A stretch of DNA of 64,000 nt from Bacillota bacterium (lineage in GTDB: Bacteria > Bacillota > Clostridia > Lachnospirales > Lachnospiraceae), in assembly GCA_023460575.1 (NCBI GenBank), contig JAEWPQ010000297.1, positions 19,876 to 83,875 of the forward strand, in the 5' to 3' direction. Below, one piece after another: positions 33,301 to 41,810 of this stretch; positions within the stretch are counted from its first letter, which is position 1, and each line of letters begins with the position of its first letter. A program made the translations under genes and the position numbers. The notes below the pieces were generated by a model that had not been told where the DNA came from, searched no databases, and worked only from the letters and a program-made list of their open reading frames with translations.

Positions 33301-36300
33301 CTTCGTATGTTTTTTCACCTATTACTCGTTTCACTTCCTCCTGATATATATCCAGCTTTTTGAAACGATGCTCCACTTTCTTAAACTCATATGTTGGCAG
33401 CTTTGCCTTTTTGTAGATATTGCCACCAAATATACTCCAGTCAATCTTTACGCCAAGCACCCACAGCTGAGCAATTTTCGCAATCCTCTTTTTAGTCAAC
33501 AAATATTTCAAATATTCATTCCCATCTTCATCATAAAAGAGTGCATCTATTACTTGATTCCTATCCTTCTCACCAACAAACACATTCTCTTTCTGATTTC
33601 CCTGTAAAAATGCATTCATTTCACTTAAAAGCTCCTTCATGCCACCAGCAACGAACGCAACACGCTGTTCACAAGGCTTTCTACCATTTTGCAGGGTATA
33701 TGCAATCTGTTCTAATTGTTCTTCTCCATGATTGGTTTGCTGTTCCTTCTCCAAATATGCCTTCATTGTTTTGACATAACTGTGTAAACCTTCTTTGGTC
33801 TCGTTCGATAATGGAAACAAGTATTCAGTTGCAGATGTTTTGTTGTACTCATCTGGTGTTTCTGAATATGCTTCCAATATGACATGGGCATTTGTTCCTC
33901 CAAATCCAAAAGAACTTACTCCTGCAATCCATCTTTTATGTCCTTCTTCATCTACAATTCCTTTCCATGTCTGATTCTCGCCTGGAATGTAAAATGGACT
34001 GCCTGCAATTTCAATAAATGGATTTACTTCCTTTAGTCCTGCAACTTTTGTTATAGTCTTATGGCGCATGGCAAGAATTACTTTTAATATTCCTGCGATT
34101 CCTGCCGCAGCTTCAAGATGACCAATGTTGGCTTTAACACTGCCAATTGCACAATACTGTGACCTTTTTTGTACATGCATATCCTGATAAAGCGAATCAA
34201 AAGCATCTTTTAATGCATTGATTTCTATAGGATCCCCAAGTTTGGTTCCAGTTCCATGTGTTTCTATATAGGATATATAATCTGGTCTAATGCCGGCTTC
34301 CTCATATACCTTCGTAATTAATTCAGTCTGCATAAGAGGGTTGGGAGCAGTAAAAGAGTTGGTGGCCCCATCATGATTTACTCCTGTTTCCCTAATTATG
34401 GCATAAATATGATCACCATCCTGATATGCCTGAATTGCGGGTTTTAATAGAATCACACCACAGCCTTCCCCTCTGACATATCCGTCAGCTTCTGCATCAA
34501 ACGATTTACATCGTCCATCAGGGCTCAGCATTCCGTTCTTTTTTAAGGCATAATGCATAAATGGGTTTAAAATTACATTGACACCACCAGCTAATGCCAT
34601 ACTGCATTCCTTACTACGTAATGCTTTTACTGCATGATGTACTGCTACAAGCGAACTTGAACATGCCGTATTAATCGTTTCACTTTCTCCATGAAAATCA
34701 AGCATATAGGATACACGATTTGCAATGCCACACTGAATGTTACCAGAGATTGTAAACAAATCTGCATTTTCAATATTTCTTGATAAGCAGTTATAATAAT
34801 CTGATTCAACTGTTCCAACATAAACAGATGTATTACTACCTGCCAGTTTCTCTGGGTTATATCCTGCATCTTCAATTGCTTCCCATGAACTCTGAAGGAA
34901 TATTCTCTGCTGTGGATCCATCTGATCTGCTTCTCTTGGTGATAAATGAAAAAATGCAGAGTCAAATGACCAGATATCGTTTATAAATGCACCAAAATCC
35001 GGATAATCCTTGTCGTAGTTTTTGTAATCTTCAACATTCCATCGATCCTTGGGCACATTACTTACTACACACTTTCCCTCCTTTAAAATATTCCAGAATT
35101 CTTCTTCATTATCCGATTTTGGCATATGCATTCCAATTCCGATAATTGCAATATCACTCTCGCCAATACCTTCGATTTCACTTCTTTTAAGGTCTTTGTG
35201 TTTTATAGCTGTTGGATTAACGCTTCCTTCGACATTACATAGAAAATCAGCCAGCTCATCGATAGTTTTGTAACGATAGCATAATGCTGGTGTTATGCTG
35301 CACTTTAATTCCTTATTAAGTTTAGTGCAGAATACGGTATATCGAATAGAGTTAAAACCATAGTTACTCATAATTTTATTCGTATCAATCTCTTCTGGGG
35401 ATTTCTTAATGATTTGAGCTGCTACTTTTCTTATCTGTTCTCTTTTCTGCTTTATCAAAGTGGATACATCTTTATCACTCTTTGCATAGTTTTCTTGAAT
35501 CATATTAATTGATAAGGCAACTAAATACTTTCGATCGATCTTCTTATTAGCTGTTAAAGGGAATTCATTCACAGCGACATATTCACTTGGTATCATGTAA
35601 TGTGGAAGAAACTCCCTTAATTTTTGTTCCATCAATTCACGGTTTAACGCTTCTTTTGTTTGTAAGAATGCATATAATGCTTCCTCACCTGAATCATCCT
35701 TACGAATGACAGCAATGGCTTTCTCAATATTCAACTTATCTTGGATAACTCTTTCAATCTCCTCTAGTTCAATACGAAAGCCATGATACTTCACCTGATT
35801 GTCCACCCGCCCCAGATAAACAAGTTCATCTTTTCCATTTTTCTTTACCAAGTCACCAGTTTTATAAATTCTATCTCCAGGCTGCAGCGGGTTATCAATA
35901 AATCTTTCTTTCGTTAAATCTTCTCTTCTATAATAGCCATTTGCTACTCCGTATCCACCAATATACAATTCTCCTGTTTGAGAACCACTGACCAGATTCA
36001 TGTTTTTATCGAAAATCCAAACCTGGGTATTGTCAATTGGTTTTCCAATATTAATATCATTTTTATCCCTGATCTGCTTAATCGTTGACCAAATCGTTGT
36101 CTCTGTTGGTCCATACATATTCCATAACTCATCACATTGTTTTAATAACTTATCTGCAAGTTCCAATGGAAGGTGCTCACCACCACATAGAATTTTGATA
36201 GGTAACTTCTTTTCCCAGCCTGCCATAAGTAGAAGATTCCAGGTTGCTGGTGTTGCCTGTATAACACTTGCATCTGTATTTTCTATCATTTCTCGCAGAA

Positions 36301-38521
36301 CAATTCCATCATTTGTTACCTTGCCTGATAAAATATTTGTCGTTCCACCACTGATTAAAGGTAAATACAATTCCAAGCCTGATATATCAAAGCAAACCGT
36401 TGTAACCGATAGCAAAACATCATCTTCTGTAAAACCAGGTTTCTTTCTCATAGAAACAAGAAAATTTTCTAATCCTAAATGATTGACAACTACTCCCTTA
36501 GGTTTGCCAGTAGAACCTGATGTATATAATATGTATACCGGATCATATGGTGATATCTCTACAACTTCGGTCTTGAATCCCTGATCTTCATATTCTCTAT
36601 CAATATAGAGCACTTTGAAGCTGCCTTTTGTCAATTGTGAGGACATCCTGGAATCTGTTACTAAATAAGCTATCTGCCCATCTTCAGCCATGAAATCCAG
36701 TCTTTCTGCAGGATAAGTTGCATCCATTGGAATATAAACAGCACCTAATTTCTGTAACGCCAGAAAGGAAATGAGAACCTCATGTGTACGCGGAAGAAGT
36801 ACCCCTACATTCATCCCTTTTCGAATGCCTTTCTGATAAAATACAGCTGCTCTACCCTCTATTCTATCTTTCAACTGCGAATAGGTTATTTTGTCTGTTT
36901 CTGATATCACTGCAACCTTATCTTTTTGTTTTACAATCTGCTCATCAATTAACTGATAGACTGATTTGAACTCATTCGTTTCTTTCTTGTCTATTGTTCT
37001 CATATAACAGCGCTCCTTATTCGGCAATCTATCTATAACCTGTAATGCAAATTCCTCCAGGCTCTTATCACAACATGAATATCCGACTTCATTTGTATTG
37101 GAATCAAATATAAAATTCACTTCGCCAGAATATTCAAACACATTTGAATTAGTAAGATATACTGTAACAAATGGTGCAATATTCTTTTCACGTATCTCCT
37201 GATATCGATAGAAAATATCCTCTGCAAAAGAAATGTTACGTTTGACATTATTTATCTCTGATTTTATACTATCCCCCAGCTCATCAGGTTTTTCTAAATT
37301 AATAAGGAGCGGAACATTCTCCCTGCAGATTCCGTTTCCTTGATATAATGTGTCACAATAACCGATGTACTGGTGCCCTGTTAAACCACATTTAATAAGC
37401 TCAACTGCAATAGAAATTATTAATTCTTCCACACTGGAAGTTATGCGTTTCATTTGCCTATTCTCTTCTGGTTTAGTTAGACATCGTACCTTCGAAAGTG
37501 CTTTCTTCCAAATGCTTTTATCCATATTATATGCTTTATACTTACTAACCCAATAAGGTTCCTTCTTACTAACCCGCTTTATAGCAGCCTGTAAGTTATC
37601 AACAGTTTCAGGTTCCAGCATAAGCGAAAACTCATCCTGTTCGTCCTGAAACAGTAAATCCATATTCATCGATTGCCCTGCTAAATCAAATAGTTTTCTT
37701 ATTATAAGAGAACCATTCTTCGCTCCAACAATCAGGCCATCACTATGCATCCTTGCCATCGCTGGTTTTAGGTGAGAAGTTTCCTCATATACCTCTATCT
37801 CCCCCACAATATAGTTATGATTTCCATACCTGATTCTAGGTACTGCCAGCGTATTATCATAAGTTCCAAAATCTAACGCGTGTACAAAGTTCAGAATATC
37901 TTTTGTGCTATTGTTCCAGTCTATAAATGCTGCATTTTGAGGCTTTTCCCACTTGCCATAGTAACTTCTCTTAGTCAAATCCTGTGGTATTATTGCAGTG
38001 CTGCTTTCTAATATACAATCCGTCAATTCATAAAATCCTTCCAGTGCTGCCTGGAAACATTTTAGGTTGAGAGATACTGCTGTTTCTTGAAGCTCGATTT
38101 CAACTTCCTTTTGCACTAGTATATTCCCAGTATCCAGTTTCTCCTCCATAATGTGCCATGTAATTCCATGAAGCTTTTCTCCATTCATGATTGCCCAAGA
38201 CGTTGCATGAATACCTGCATAAGATGGTAGAAGCGCATCGTGGTAATTAATTGCCATTTTTTTAGGCAGACGAATCATTGATACTGGCAATACATCTAAA
38301 TAGACAATACTAAATAAATAATCGAATGAAATCTTCTCGATTTCACTCATATTTACCTCACTTAATGTATGAATTTCATGTTCCTCACACCATTCCCTGA
38401 CTTCGTCCTTTGAAGTTATTACTGCTTTAATCTTGCAGTTTTTCTCTATCAGGTATTCACCACAAGGAATCATCAGAGAACCATTTCCTATTAAAATGCA
38501 GCTAAAAAGTCCTTCTTTCAT
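27344..38521 (-). CDS. hybrid NRPS / trans-AT polyketide synthase with formyltransferase-glycine loading module (3725 aa)
   Basis: Start has TAAGGAGA upstream. Residues about 1-330 are a methionyl-tRNA formyltransferase-like domain (NYHDALLPS about 92, LDTGNIL about 130). Residues 350-520 are unassigned and might be a remnant of a condensation domain. Adenylation domain 530-1000: YTSGSTGKPKG about 667, NMYGPTETT, GELYIGG, NKKIDRK. The specificity pocket reads D-I-L-Q-L-G-M-I-W, a glycine-type code as I remember it. PCP Ser about 1057. KS1 1124-1540 (NTACSSS, ETHGTGT). DH about 1755 with HVIDGKCIFP, but the usual Asp of the second motif is Glu (LFEGGMQ). KR 2204-2360 (YCYAN). ACP about 2504. 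A second DH-like double hotdog 2590-2840 with HTVFEQPIIL. KS2 2856-3270 (intact; KASIGH). DH about 3452 with HRIHDSYIMP. C-terminal docking helices 3690-3725. It should start the chain with N-formylglycine. The split KS2-DH is completed by the KR-ACP at the head of the next protein. Confidence 0.96.
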   Translation of the reverse strand: MKEGLFSCILIGNGSLMIPCGEYLIEKNCKIKAVITSKDEVREWCEEHEIHTLSEVNMSEIEKISFDYLFSIVYLDVLPVSMIRLPKKMAINYHDALLPSYAGIHATSWAIMNGEKLHGITWHIMEEKLDTGNILVQKEVEIELQETAVSLNLKCFQAALEGFYELTDCILESSTAIIPQDLTKRSYYGKWEKPQNAAFIDWNNSTKDILNFVHALDFGTYDNTLAVPRIRYGNHNYIVGEIEVYEETSHLKPAMARMHSDGLIVGAKNGSLIIRKLFDLAGQSMNMDLLFQDEQDEFSLMLEPETVDNLQAAIKRVSKKEPYWVSKYKAYNMDKSIWKKALSKVRCLTKPEENRQMKRITSSVEELIISIAVELIKCGLTGHQYIGYCDTLYQGNGICRENVPLLINLEKPDELGDSIKSEINNVKRNISFAEDIFYRYQEIREKNIAPFVTVYLTNSNVFEYSGEVNFIFDSNTNEVGYSCCDKSLEEFALQVIDRLPNKERCYMRTIDKKETNEFKSVYQLIDEQIVKQKDKVAVISETDKITYSQLKDRIEGRAAVFYQKGIRKGMNVGVLLPRTHEVLISFLALQKLGAVYIPMDATYPAERLDFMAEDGQIAYLVTDSRMSSQLTKGSFKVLYIDREYEDQGFKTEVVEISPYDPVYILYTSGSTGKPKGVVVNHLGLENFLVSMRKKPGFTEDDVLLSVTTVCFDISGLELYLPLISGGTTNILSGKVTNDGIVLREMIENTDASVIQATPATWNLLLMAGWEKKLPIKILCGGEHLPLELADKLLKQCDELWNMYGPTETTIWSTIKQIRDKNDINIGKPIDNTQVWIFDKNMNLVSGSQTGELYIGGYGVANGYYRREDLTKERFIDNPLQPGDRIYKTGDLVKKNGKDELVYLGRVDNQVKYHGFRIELEEIERVIQDKLNIEKAIAVIRKDDSGEEALYAFLQTKEALNRELMEQKLREFLPHYMIPSEYVAVNEFPLTANKKIDRKYLVALSINMIQENYAKSDKDVSTLIKQKREQIRKVAAQIIKKSPEEIDTNKIMSNYGFNSIRYTVFCTKLNKELKCSITPALCYRYKTIDELADFLCNVEGSVNPTAIKHKDLKRSEIEGIGESDIAIIGIGMHMPKSDNEEEFWNILKEGKCVVSNVPKDRWNVEDYKNYDKDYPDFGAFINDIWSFDSAFFHLSPREADQMDPQQRIFLQSSWEAIEDAGYNPEKLAGSNTSVYVGTVESDYYNCLSRNIENADLFTISGNIQCGIANRVSYMLDFHGESETINTACSSSLVAVHHAVKALRSKECSMALAGGVNVILNPFMHYALKKNGMLSPDGRCKSFDAEADGYVRGEGCGVILLKPAIQAYQDGDHIYAIIRETGVNHDGATNSFTAPNPLMQTELITKVYEEAGIRPDYISYIETHGTGTKLGDPIEINALKDAFDSLYQDMHVQKRSQYCAIGSVKANIGHLEAAAGIAGILKVILAMRHKTITKVAGLKEVNPFIEIAGSPFYIPGENQTWKGIVDEEGHKRWIAGVSSFGFGGTNAHVILEAYSETPDEYNKTSATEYLFPLSNETKEGLHSYVKTMKAYLEKEQQTNHGEEQLEQIAYTLQNGRKPCEQRVAFVAGGMKELLSEMNAFLQGNQKENVFVGEKDRNQVIDALFYDEDGNEYLKYLLTKKRIAKIAQLWVLGVKIDWSIFGGNIYKKAKLPTYEFKKVEHRFKKLDIYQEEVKRVIGEKTYEEFPVSLNDPCVKEHVIDGKCIFPGIKYLELGVLSSLKSTRGPICLEQNEWIAAKSVLEDDTFYVSVEEEEDQVSYKVWSRAGEQKVLHAKGKTEKNLQPDRNGAFDVNMICSRCSHFISREQIYLKYAELGYSYGELYQPVEQIVYSDQEFLSSIIITEDMIESASDGRFQVSLFEGGMQAVIASFFANNEKMRFMPIGIRQCNIYSNPDVRHAYGYAKLVRTTVNDREIVKEFDISILDESGFVLIELFGYVLCAQRINRGEKSDINEISLIRSSYREEILDVTGNEEQMCSNLLVLQNGKHEFQSLIQNLKEKFVCNVLNNTNETDTYLLQREIKKADIVLILENTQEEEETYDTLLRIAKECILEHYKGKVVYLYKNRLGENMCYQSAAQGFARCYKNETLNSSMTVIEVDDSNRYHSQIIHELLHGNQIFVKYENGSRKLLTFEKVTNCQKSELIKDKAGCYLITGGTGHIGLALAEEILKRYTDVKLVLLARSSSSNNLIDFMKMHENSSVEVIQADIADIRQTNQAIKQIQDKYGSVKGIFHAAGSIEDAYIREKDPEKAKSVITPKIQGILNIDSALQNEPLDFVVLFSSVSAVLGNAGQSDYCYANSFLDAFSVWRNQLMNQERRSGHTISVNWGIWEKGSMKLNEGELQSLRKRTGILPITTTQGLDLLLSLGNTSGSICAVRIENDKLLERLNLVQQEFSVKVNRSEAKMVQKTISTKDMRDPIADILKECCSKVIHIAVNDISLNRELGDYGFDSLTNTELANEVNEQLGVDITPVTFFEYTSLNALISFLIKEYGETLQEKFTSNESENNNIVQLETAEPEIQEQNIDIEISTRIPYAKAHTVFEQPIILGVTYISHFTECLKNTGRDISSGSFRNILFHRAVAITKENTLFYQVNAVQKKEVLSLTERWKNPEGGVVVATGTFQTGVYEEEFEENLQEDMLNVTRRVDSEFIYQNKWCYDVKYEKELHSVETIWIKDDIAVGSIHLKEEVKGLYHVNPAILDGAMICGLYAFLENVKESYIPYMIKSISFKDTIPDICYCICKKTQLTDEFLFMDIKIVHPSGTVLCYMKDFVCKKADDVEKFTSTSKQSTKNSMESRENDVAIIGISASFAGSKSVEEYWKCLIEKQDVMREIPEDHFDYKAFYDPNSHGNDKMYTKWGGFIEDVDKFDASFFHISRREAEVMDPQLRLLLEHTYHAAEDAGYGNSIKGSNTGMFVGNCFHDYQQKMDRKQMKVTSHDLTGNALTMLANRPSFCFNLKGPSVNIDTACSSSLVALHMACRAIQHNECEMAFVGGVNILLDSWHYRYFCAIEALSKSGRCHTFTDEADGYIPGDGVAVVLLKPLKRAIEDHDSIYGVIKGSATNHGGMTSSVTVPNLAQETKVVENAWKEAGIHGEDISFIEAHGTGTRLGDPIEINALKHVFETSKEKNQTCYIGSAKASIGHTEGAAGLAGVIKVLLSMKYHTIPAMPFFKNMNPYINLENSNMRINQEPVAWRPQNGTMIAGVSSFGAGGAYAHVVLEEYKQPLLSETKKESRLIVLSAKSESSLRDACSNMRNTIQKMIENSQNNEHALLRAISYTLLTGREPMNVRIAFVANNLQEIVQNISFFLEGNKEKVHFQKLEDEINTKEMDHNIKIEEIAKLWVQGYSISKNLTDTLFEEAHERISLPGYAFDKKSYWIEPIQKLGNSWISKEDFFIENHRIHDSYIMPAVAYFDYVIKAAREKGQEINKMTHLNFMNPLQIADCPKELKVDIKNDGSFLIRSKSEEVKQIHVQGYISSSKNPDKALELYEKYNNLPYEMFSKKFYDELDNYGLHIGKKFQSVQKLQYDANRVKAEIGISIELEETFDHFTLHPAVLDGILQSIISRNNDEVLHIPFEIEEMHLLRKMEKHVIAYGTRNKRNGKWDITVVNQDEKVLLVIVGMVSKAVPSIKHVNKEENDDWLEKTLTKLKNDEITISDVDRMLESRIGEL

Positions 38522-38532
38522 AGCTTTTCTCC

Positions 38533-39531
38533 TTAAATTACATCACCAATGGTTAATTCAAGTTTTGCGAGTACTTGTTCCAATGTTTCTCTGGGTATTG
38601 GGGTTTCAATAATATCAAGTCCACGTTCTCTGGTCATCTCTCTATTTCGTATTAATGTACTAATTTCTACTTCGTGTTGGGAATATCCAAAATTTTCTTG
38701 TGCCAGATATTGTGAAACATAGTTAAATAGACAGTTAGTTGAATCTTTTGGCCAGCTGTTGGCTGGTGATTTAAAGTCAAATTCTTCCTTGAGGAACTTA
38801 ATTATCGCTTTTTCATCATAATCAATATACTCAAAAGGATTGATTTGATTAATAGAATCGAATTTTTCATATAAGTACATAGCATGGTTGCTTACAATTT
38901 CTGCAATTTCCTTATATTGGGGATTTGGTATTAACGTTTCTATAGTATTGCGATCAGATTCCTCATAAATCCAATAAAGTTCAGATGTCCTTGCATATCC
39001 CTGCCCTTTTGTATATCCACCAATTAATAAGTTGATGTTATATTTCTGAGCTATTTCACGTAAATAAATATCAATCATTTCATGGCATATCCTGCAATAA
39101 TAAATTGGTTTCTTTGTCAGTAAAAGTTCTTTGAATATATTGCGTAGCTCATTTGTGCGGAAGGACACAAAATCAATATTCAATTTTTCTACTGCACTAT
39201 GTATATTGTGGAGCATTTCAGGTACACCAAATCCATTGTCAATAAAAACAGCAAGCGGGTTCAATCCAAGCACTTCTTTGGCTACATAGAGACACATAAT
39301 ACTGTCTTTACCTCCTGAAACAGCAACCATGCAATCATATTTTCCCTCTCTTCCTGTCAAGTTTTGCTGGATCATTTCCTTTAATGCATCAATTCCATAA
39401 CTCTTGTTTTCTTCTCCTGTTCTGCAGAGTTCTAAGTCTTCATAGCAGCAATTACAAATACACTTTTCATCCAATACGATACGTCCGTCTACTTCTGGCA
39501 TAACACATTTACTACACCTAATCTTCTCCAT
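38533..39531 (-). CDS. PP-loop ATP pyrophosphatase, candidate oxazole-forming cyclodehydratase
   Basis: 332 residues. I chose the ATG at 39531 because a perfect AAAGGAGGT lies 5 nt before it and this removes an overlap with the upstream gene; a longer frame opens at 39585. The N-terminus has a cysteine cluster (C6, C9, C24, C26, C28, C29) suggesting a metal site. SGGKDS at 72-77 is the PP-loop that activates a carbonyl or carboxylate by adenylation. The rest is the conserved fold of N-type ATP pyrophosphatases (ExsB/WbpG-like). From memory, members of this superfamily in oxazolomycin and conglobatin clusters (OzmP, CongE) are proposed to cyclodehydrate an N-formylglycyl-primed intermediate to an oxazole. 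Here the gene sits directly before the FT-A(Gly)-PCP loading protein, which fits that role. An amidotransferase-like or tRNA-thiolation-like role remains possible. The fold is certain; the oxazole role is inference. Confidence 0.85.
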   Translation of the reverse strand: MEKIRCSKCVMPEVDGRIVLDEKCICNCCYEDLELCRTGEENKSYGIDALKEMIQQNLTGREGKYDCMVAVSGGKDSIMCLYVAKEVLGLNPLAVFIDNGFGVPEMLHNIHSAVEKLNIDFVSFRTNELRNIFKELLLTKKPIYYCRICHEMIDIYLREIAQKYNINLLIGGYTKGQGYARTSELYWIYEESDRNTIETLIPNPQYKEIAEIVSNHAMYLYEKFDSINQINPFEYIDYDEKAIIKFLKEEFDFKSPANSWPKDSTNCLFNYVSQYLAQENFGYSQHEVEISTLIRNREMTRERGLDIIETPIPRETLEQVLAKLELTIGDVI

Positions 39532-39541
39532 AGTACCTCCT

Positions 39542-41779
39542 TTAGAAATTCTGATATAATTCCTCCAAATAGTGTGCAGTCTCATTCATTAGGAATTCTC
39601 CAATTTCTGCTGCTCTCCTGTTTTCAAGTCTCTCGAATTTTGTTCCTCTAACCCAGTCATTAAAGGCACCAAGGGCTTTTCCACATTGTATTTGATAATC
39701 TGTCTTTCTTTCACTGACACCTTTAAGGGCAAACTCTGTACTATTACGGAAATACCACTTAATCACAACCAATAACTGATATTTTTCATCTTCCAGTAAT
39801 CTTTTATAATCTTTCAAATTGTTTTGTTTATAGTAATCTTTTTCTTCAGATAAGATGTCGCTTATTTTTCTTTTGAAGAATGTATTTTCTAGCTGATTTA
39901 TAGTATTAGAATTGATTTCTTTAAAAGAATTGTAGTGTTTATAGATATCATACATTTTATTAGCTCTACCAACAAAAAACGTTCCCGTCTTCAAGACCTG
40001 AACTTTTGAACCATACTCCAGCATATCACCTGCCGGTGCATAATCTGTATCCTGTATATTAATCTGGCAAAGCATATTTTTCACTTGCATACTTGTTCCA
40101 GCTTCCACACTACATTGATTTATAGAGCCTGTCATAAGAAACTGGGCTCCCAACAATAGTGTTGTTGCAGCTGCTTCTGGTGTACCAATTCCTCCTGCTG
40201 CTCCTACATGAATATATTCCTTATATCCCTGGCTTTTCATAACACGATTTCTCATACGCAGTATTGCAGGAAGTAACACAATCATAATTCCTCTATCAGT
40301 ATGTCCCCCCGAATCAGCCTCTACACAAATGTCATCGGCAACTGGAATATGCCTTAACCATTCTGACTGCTGATAATTAATTTCATTATTGTCAAGTAAA
40401 CTTTGAACAATATTATCCGGTGCCGGATTCAGGAAAATCTCTGCAGCTTCAGGTCTGGAAATCTTAGCCAGAATTCTATTTTTACGTTTCACTTGTCCGT
40501 TTTCTTCATACAATCCCTTTGCAAGGTATCTAATCAGTCCCCTGGTTATTAATATATATCCAGAAGCTTCAATAATCCTAACTTCTTTCTCTAATAGCAG
40601 AGAAATCAATTTTTCTTCCTGATCACTATTATTCATACCAGCTACGATATTTACACCATACAATTGTTCCTTATTTGCTTGTTGCTTAATATAATCAATG
40701 TCATCTATTATCTGCTCAAGTTCTACACCGCCTGTTCCATAGAAACCCAAAATATTGGATTGGCTCAGTGCTGCTACCATTTCCTTGGACGAAATAGCTC
40801 TATACATTCCCCCTGCTAGATATGCATATGGCATACCATACCTTTTTTTAAAGGAATCTGCCCCAAGCTCTTTGGCTGTAATAACCTTTTTTTCAATATT
40901 CTTCGCTATAGTATTCTCTTCACTTGATTTTGCTACGTAATTCTGCTTAATATCATCAATCATTTTCGTCAAAATCTTGGTGTTTCCAATTTCAACGAAA
41001 TGTCTTACACCATTATCTAATAAATATTTAACACTTTCTGACCAGCGTACCGGGGAATCAATTTGTTTGATTAGTTGTGAAGAGATATCATCCCAATCAT
41101 ACACTTTCGCTGTTACATTTGAGATTACAGGTATTACACCTTTTACAAAATTGCATCTTCGTGCAACTTCTTCAAACTCTTTACCTGGTTCTGTCATATA
41201 CGGAGTATGGAATGCACCACTGACATTTAATACACTGTATCGTACTCCAATACTTTGAAACAGCTCTTTTCCTTTTTGGATTTCTTCTTTCTTACCTGAA
41301 AGAATAATTTGTTCATCTGTATTATAGTTTGCCACATAAAGGGGCAAATCAGCATGTTCATCGAGAATCTTTTGAAGCTTCTCTTTTGACAATCCAATCA
41401 CTGCTGCCATAGAGCCTCCTACTACTCTTCCCATCAGCTGCCCTCTTTTTTTAACAAGTCTAAGCCCCGTTTCGAAATCAAATACTTTTGCAGCAAACAT
41501 GGCGTTATATTCTCCAAGGCTATGTCCGGCTACGTAATCTGGCTCTATGCCAGTTTTCTTTACATACTCAAGATATTCCAGACAATTGACCACATATATC
41601 GCAACCTGCGTATATTCGGTAGAGTTCAATTTGTCCTCAGGATTTTGTAAACATAATTCTTCGACAGAGTATCCTAAGACTCTATCTGCAAGGGAAACGT
41701 ACTCTGGATATTTATCAAATATGTACTTTCCCATTCCCTTTTTTTGTGATCCTTGTCCTGGAAAAACAAATGCTATCAT
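39542..41779 (-). CDS. fused trans-acting acyltransferase and PfaD-like enoyl reductase (AT-ER)
   Basis: 745 residues; ATG at 41779 with GAGGT upstream. The N-terminal half (1-285) is a malonyl-CoA acyltransferase: FPGQGSQ near the start, GHSLGEY with Ser about 87, Arg 25 residues later in KKRGQLM (binds the malonyl carboxylate), and AFH about 188. The C-terminal half (310-745) is a PfaD/nitropropane-dioxygenase-type FMN enoyl reductase: AGGMYRAISS, GANGLE-like VEADSGGHTD, and the flavin-phosphate loop GAAGGIGTPEA. The AT should load malonyl-CoA onto the ACPs of all three PKS proteins, none of which has its own AT. The ER can reduce selected enoyl intermediates in trans, since no ER domain is seen in the modules. 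AT-ER fusions like this are typical of trans-AT clusters. It is the only AT here that retains the malonyl-selective Arg. Confidence 0.95.
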   Translation of the reverse strand: MIAFVFPGQGSQKKGMGKYIFDKYPEYVSLADRVLGYSVEELCLQNPEDKLNSTEYTQVAIYVVNCLEYLEYVKKTGIEPDYVAGHSLGEYNAMFAAKVFDFETGLRLVKKRGQLMGRVVGGSMAAVIGLSKEKLQKILDEHADLPLYVANYNTDEQIILSGKKEEIQKGKELFQSIGVRYSVLNVSGAFHTPYMTEPGKEFEEVARRCNFVKGVIPVISNVTAKVYDWDDISSQLIKQIDSPVRWSESVKYLLDNGVRHFVEIGNTKILTKMIDDIKQNYVAKSSEENTIAKNIEKKVITAKELGADSFKKRYGMPYAYLAGGMYRAISSKEMVAALSQSNILGFYGTGGVELEQIIDDIDYIKQQANKEQLYGVNIVAGMNNSDQEEKLISLLLEKEVRIIEASGYILITRGLIRYLAKGLYEENGQVKRKNRILAKISRPEAAEIFLNPAPDNIVQSLLDNNEINYQQSEWLRHIPVADDICVEADSGGHTDRGIMIVLLPAILRMRNRVMKSQGYKEYIHVGAAGGIGTPEAAATTLLLGAQFLMTGSINQCSVEAGTSMQVKNMLCQINIQDTDYAPAGDMLEYGSKVQVLKTGTFFVGRANKMYDIYKHYNSFKEINSNTINQLENTFFKRKISDILSEEKDYYKQNNLKDYKRLLEDEKYQLLVVIKWYFRNSTEFALKGVSERKTDYQIQCGKALGAFNDWVRGTKFERLENRRAAEIGEFLMNETAHYLEELYQNF

Positions 41780-41810
41780 ATTGTGTACCTCGTTTTCTTT
41801 CTTTTCATTT

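Noticed and set aside
1550..38000. Many plus-strand open frames of 60-160 codons across the PKS region
   Set aside because: They are antisense shadows of minus-strand PKS codons; they lack ribosome sites and their repeats only mirror repeated KS/KR/ACP motifs.
39532..39585. Longer start of the PP-loop gene at 39585
   Set aside because: It would overlap AT-ER and lacks a ribosome site, whereas AAAGGAGGT precedes the ATG at 39531.
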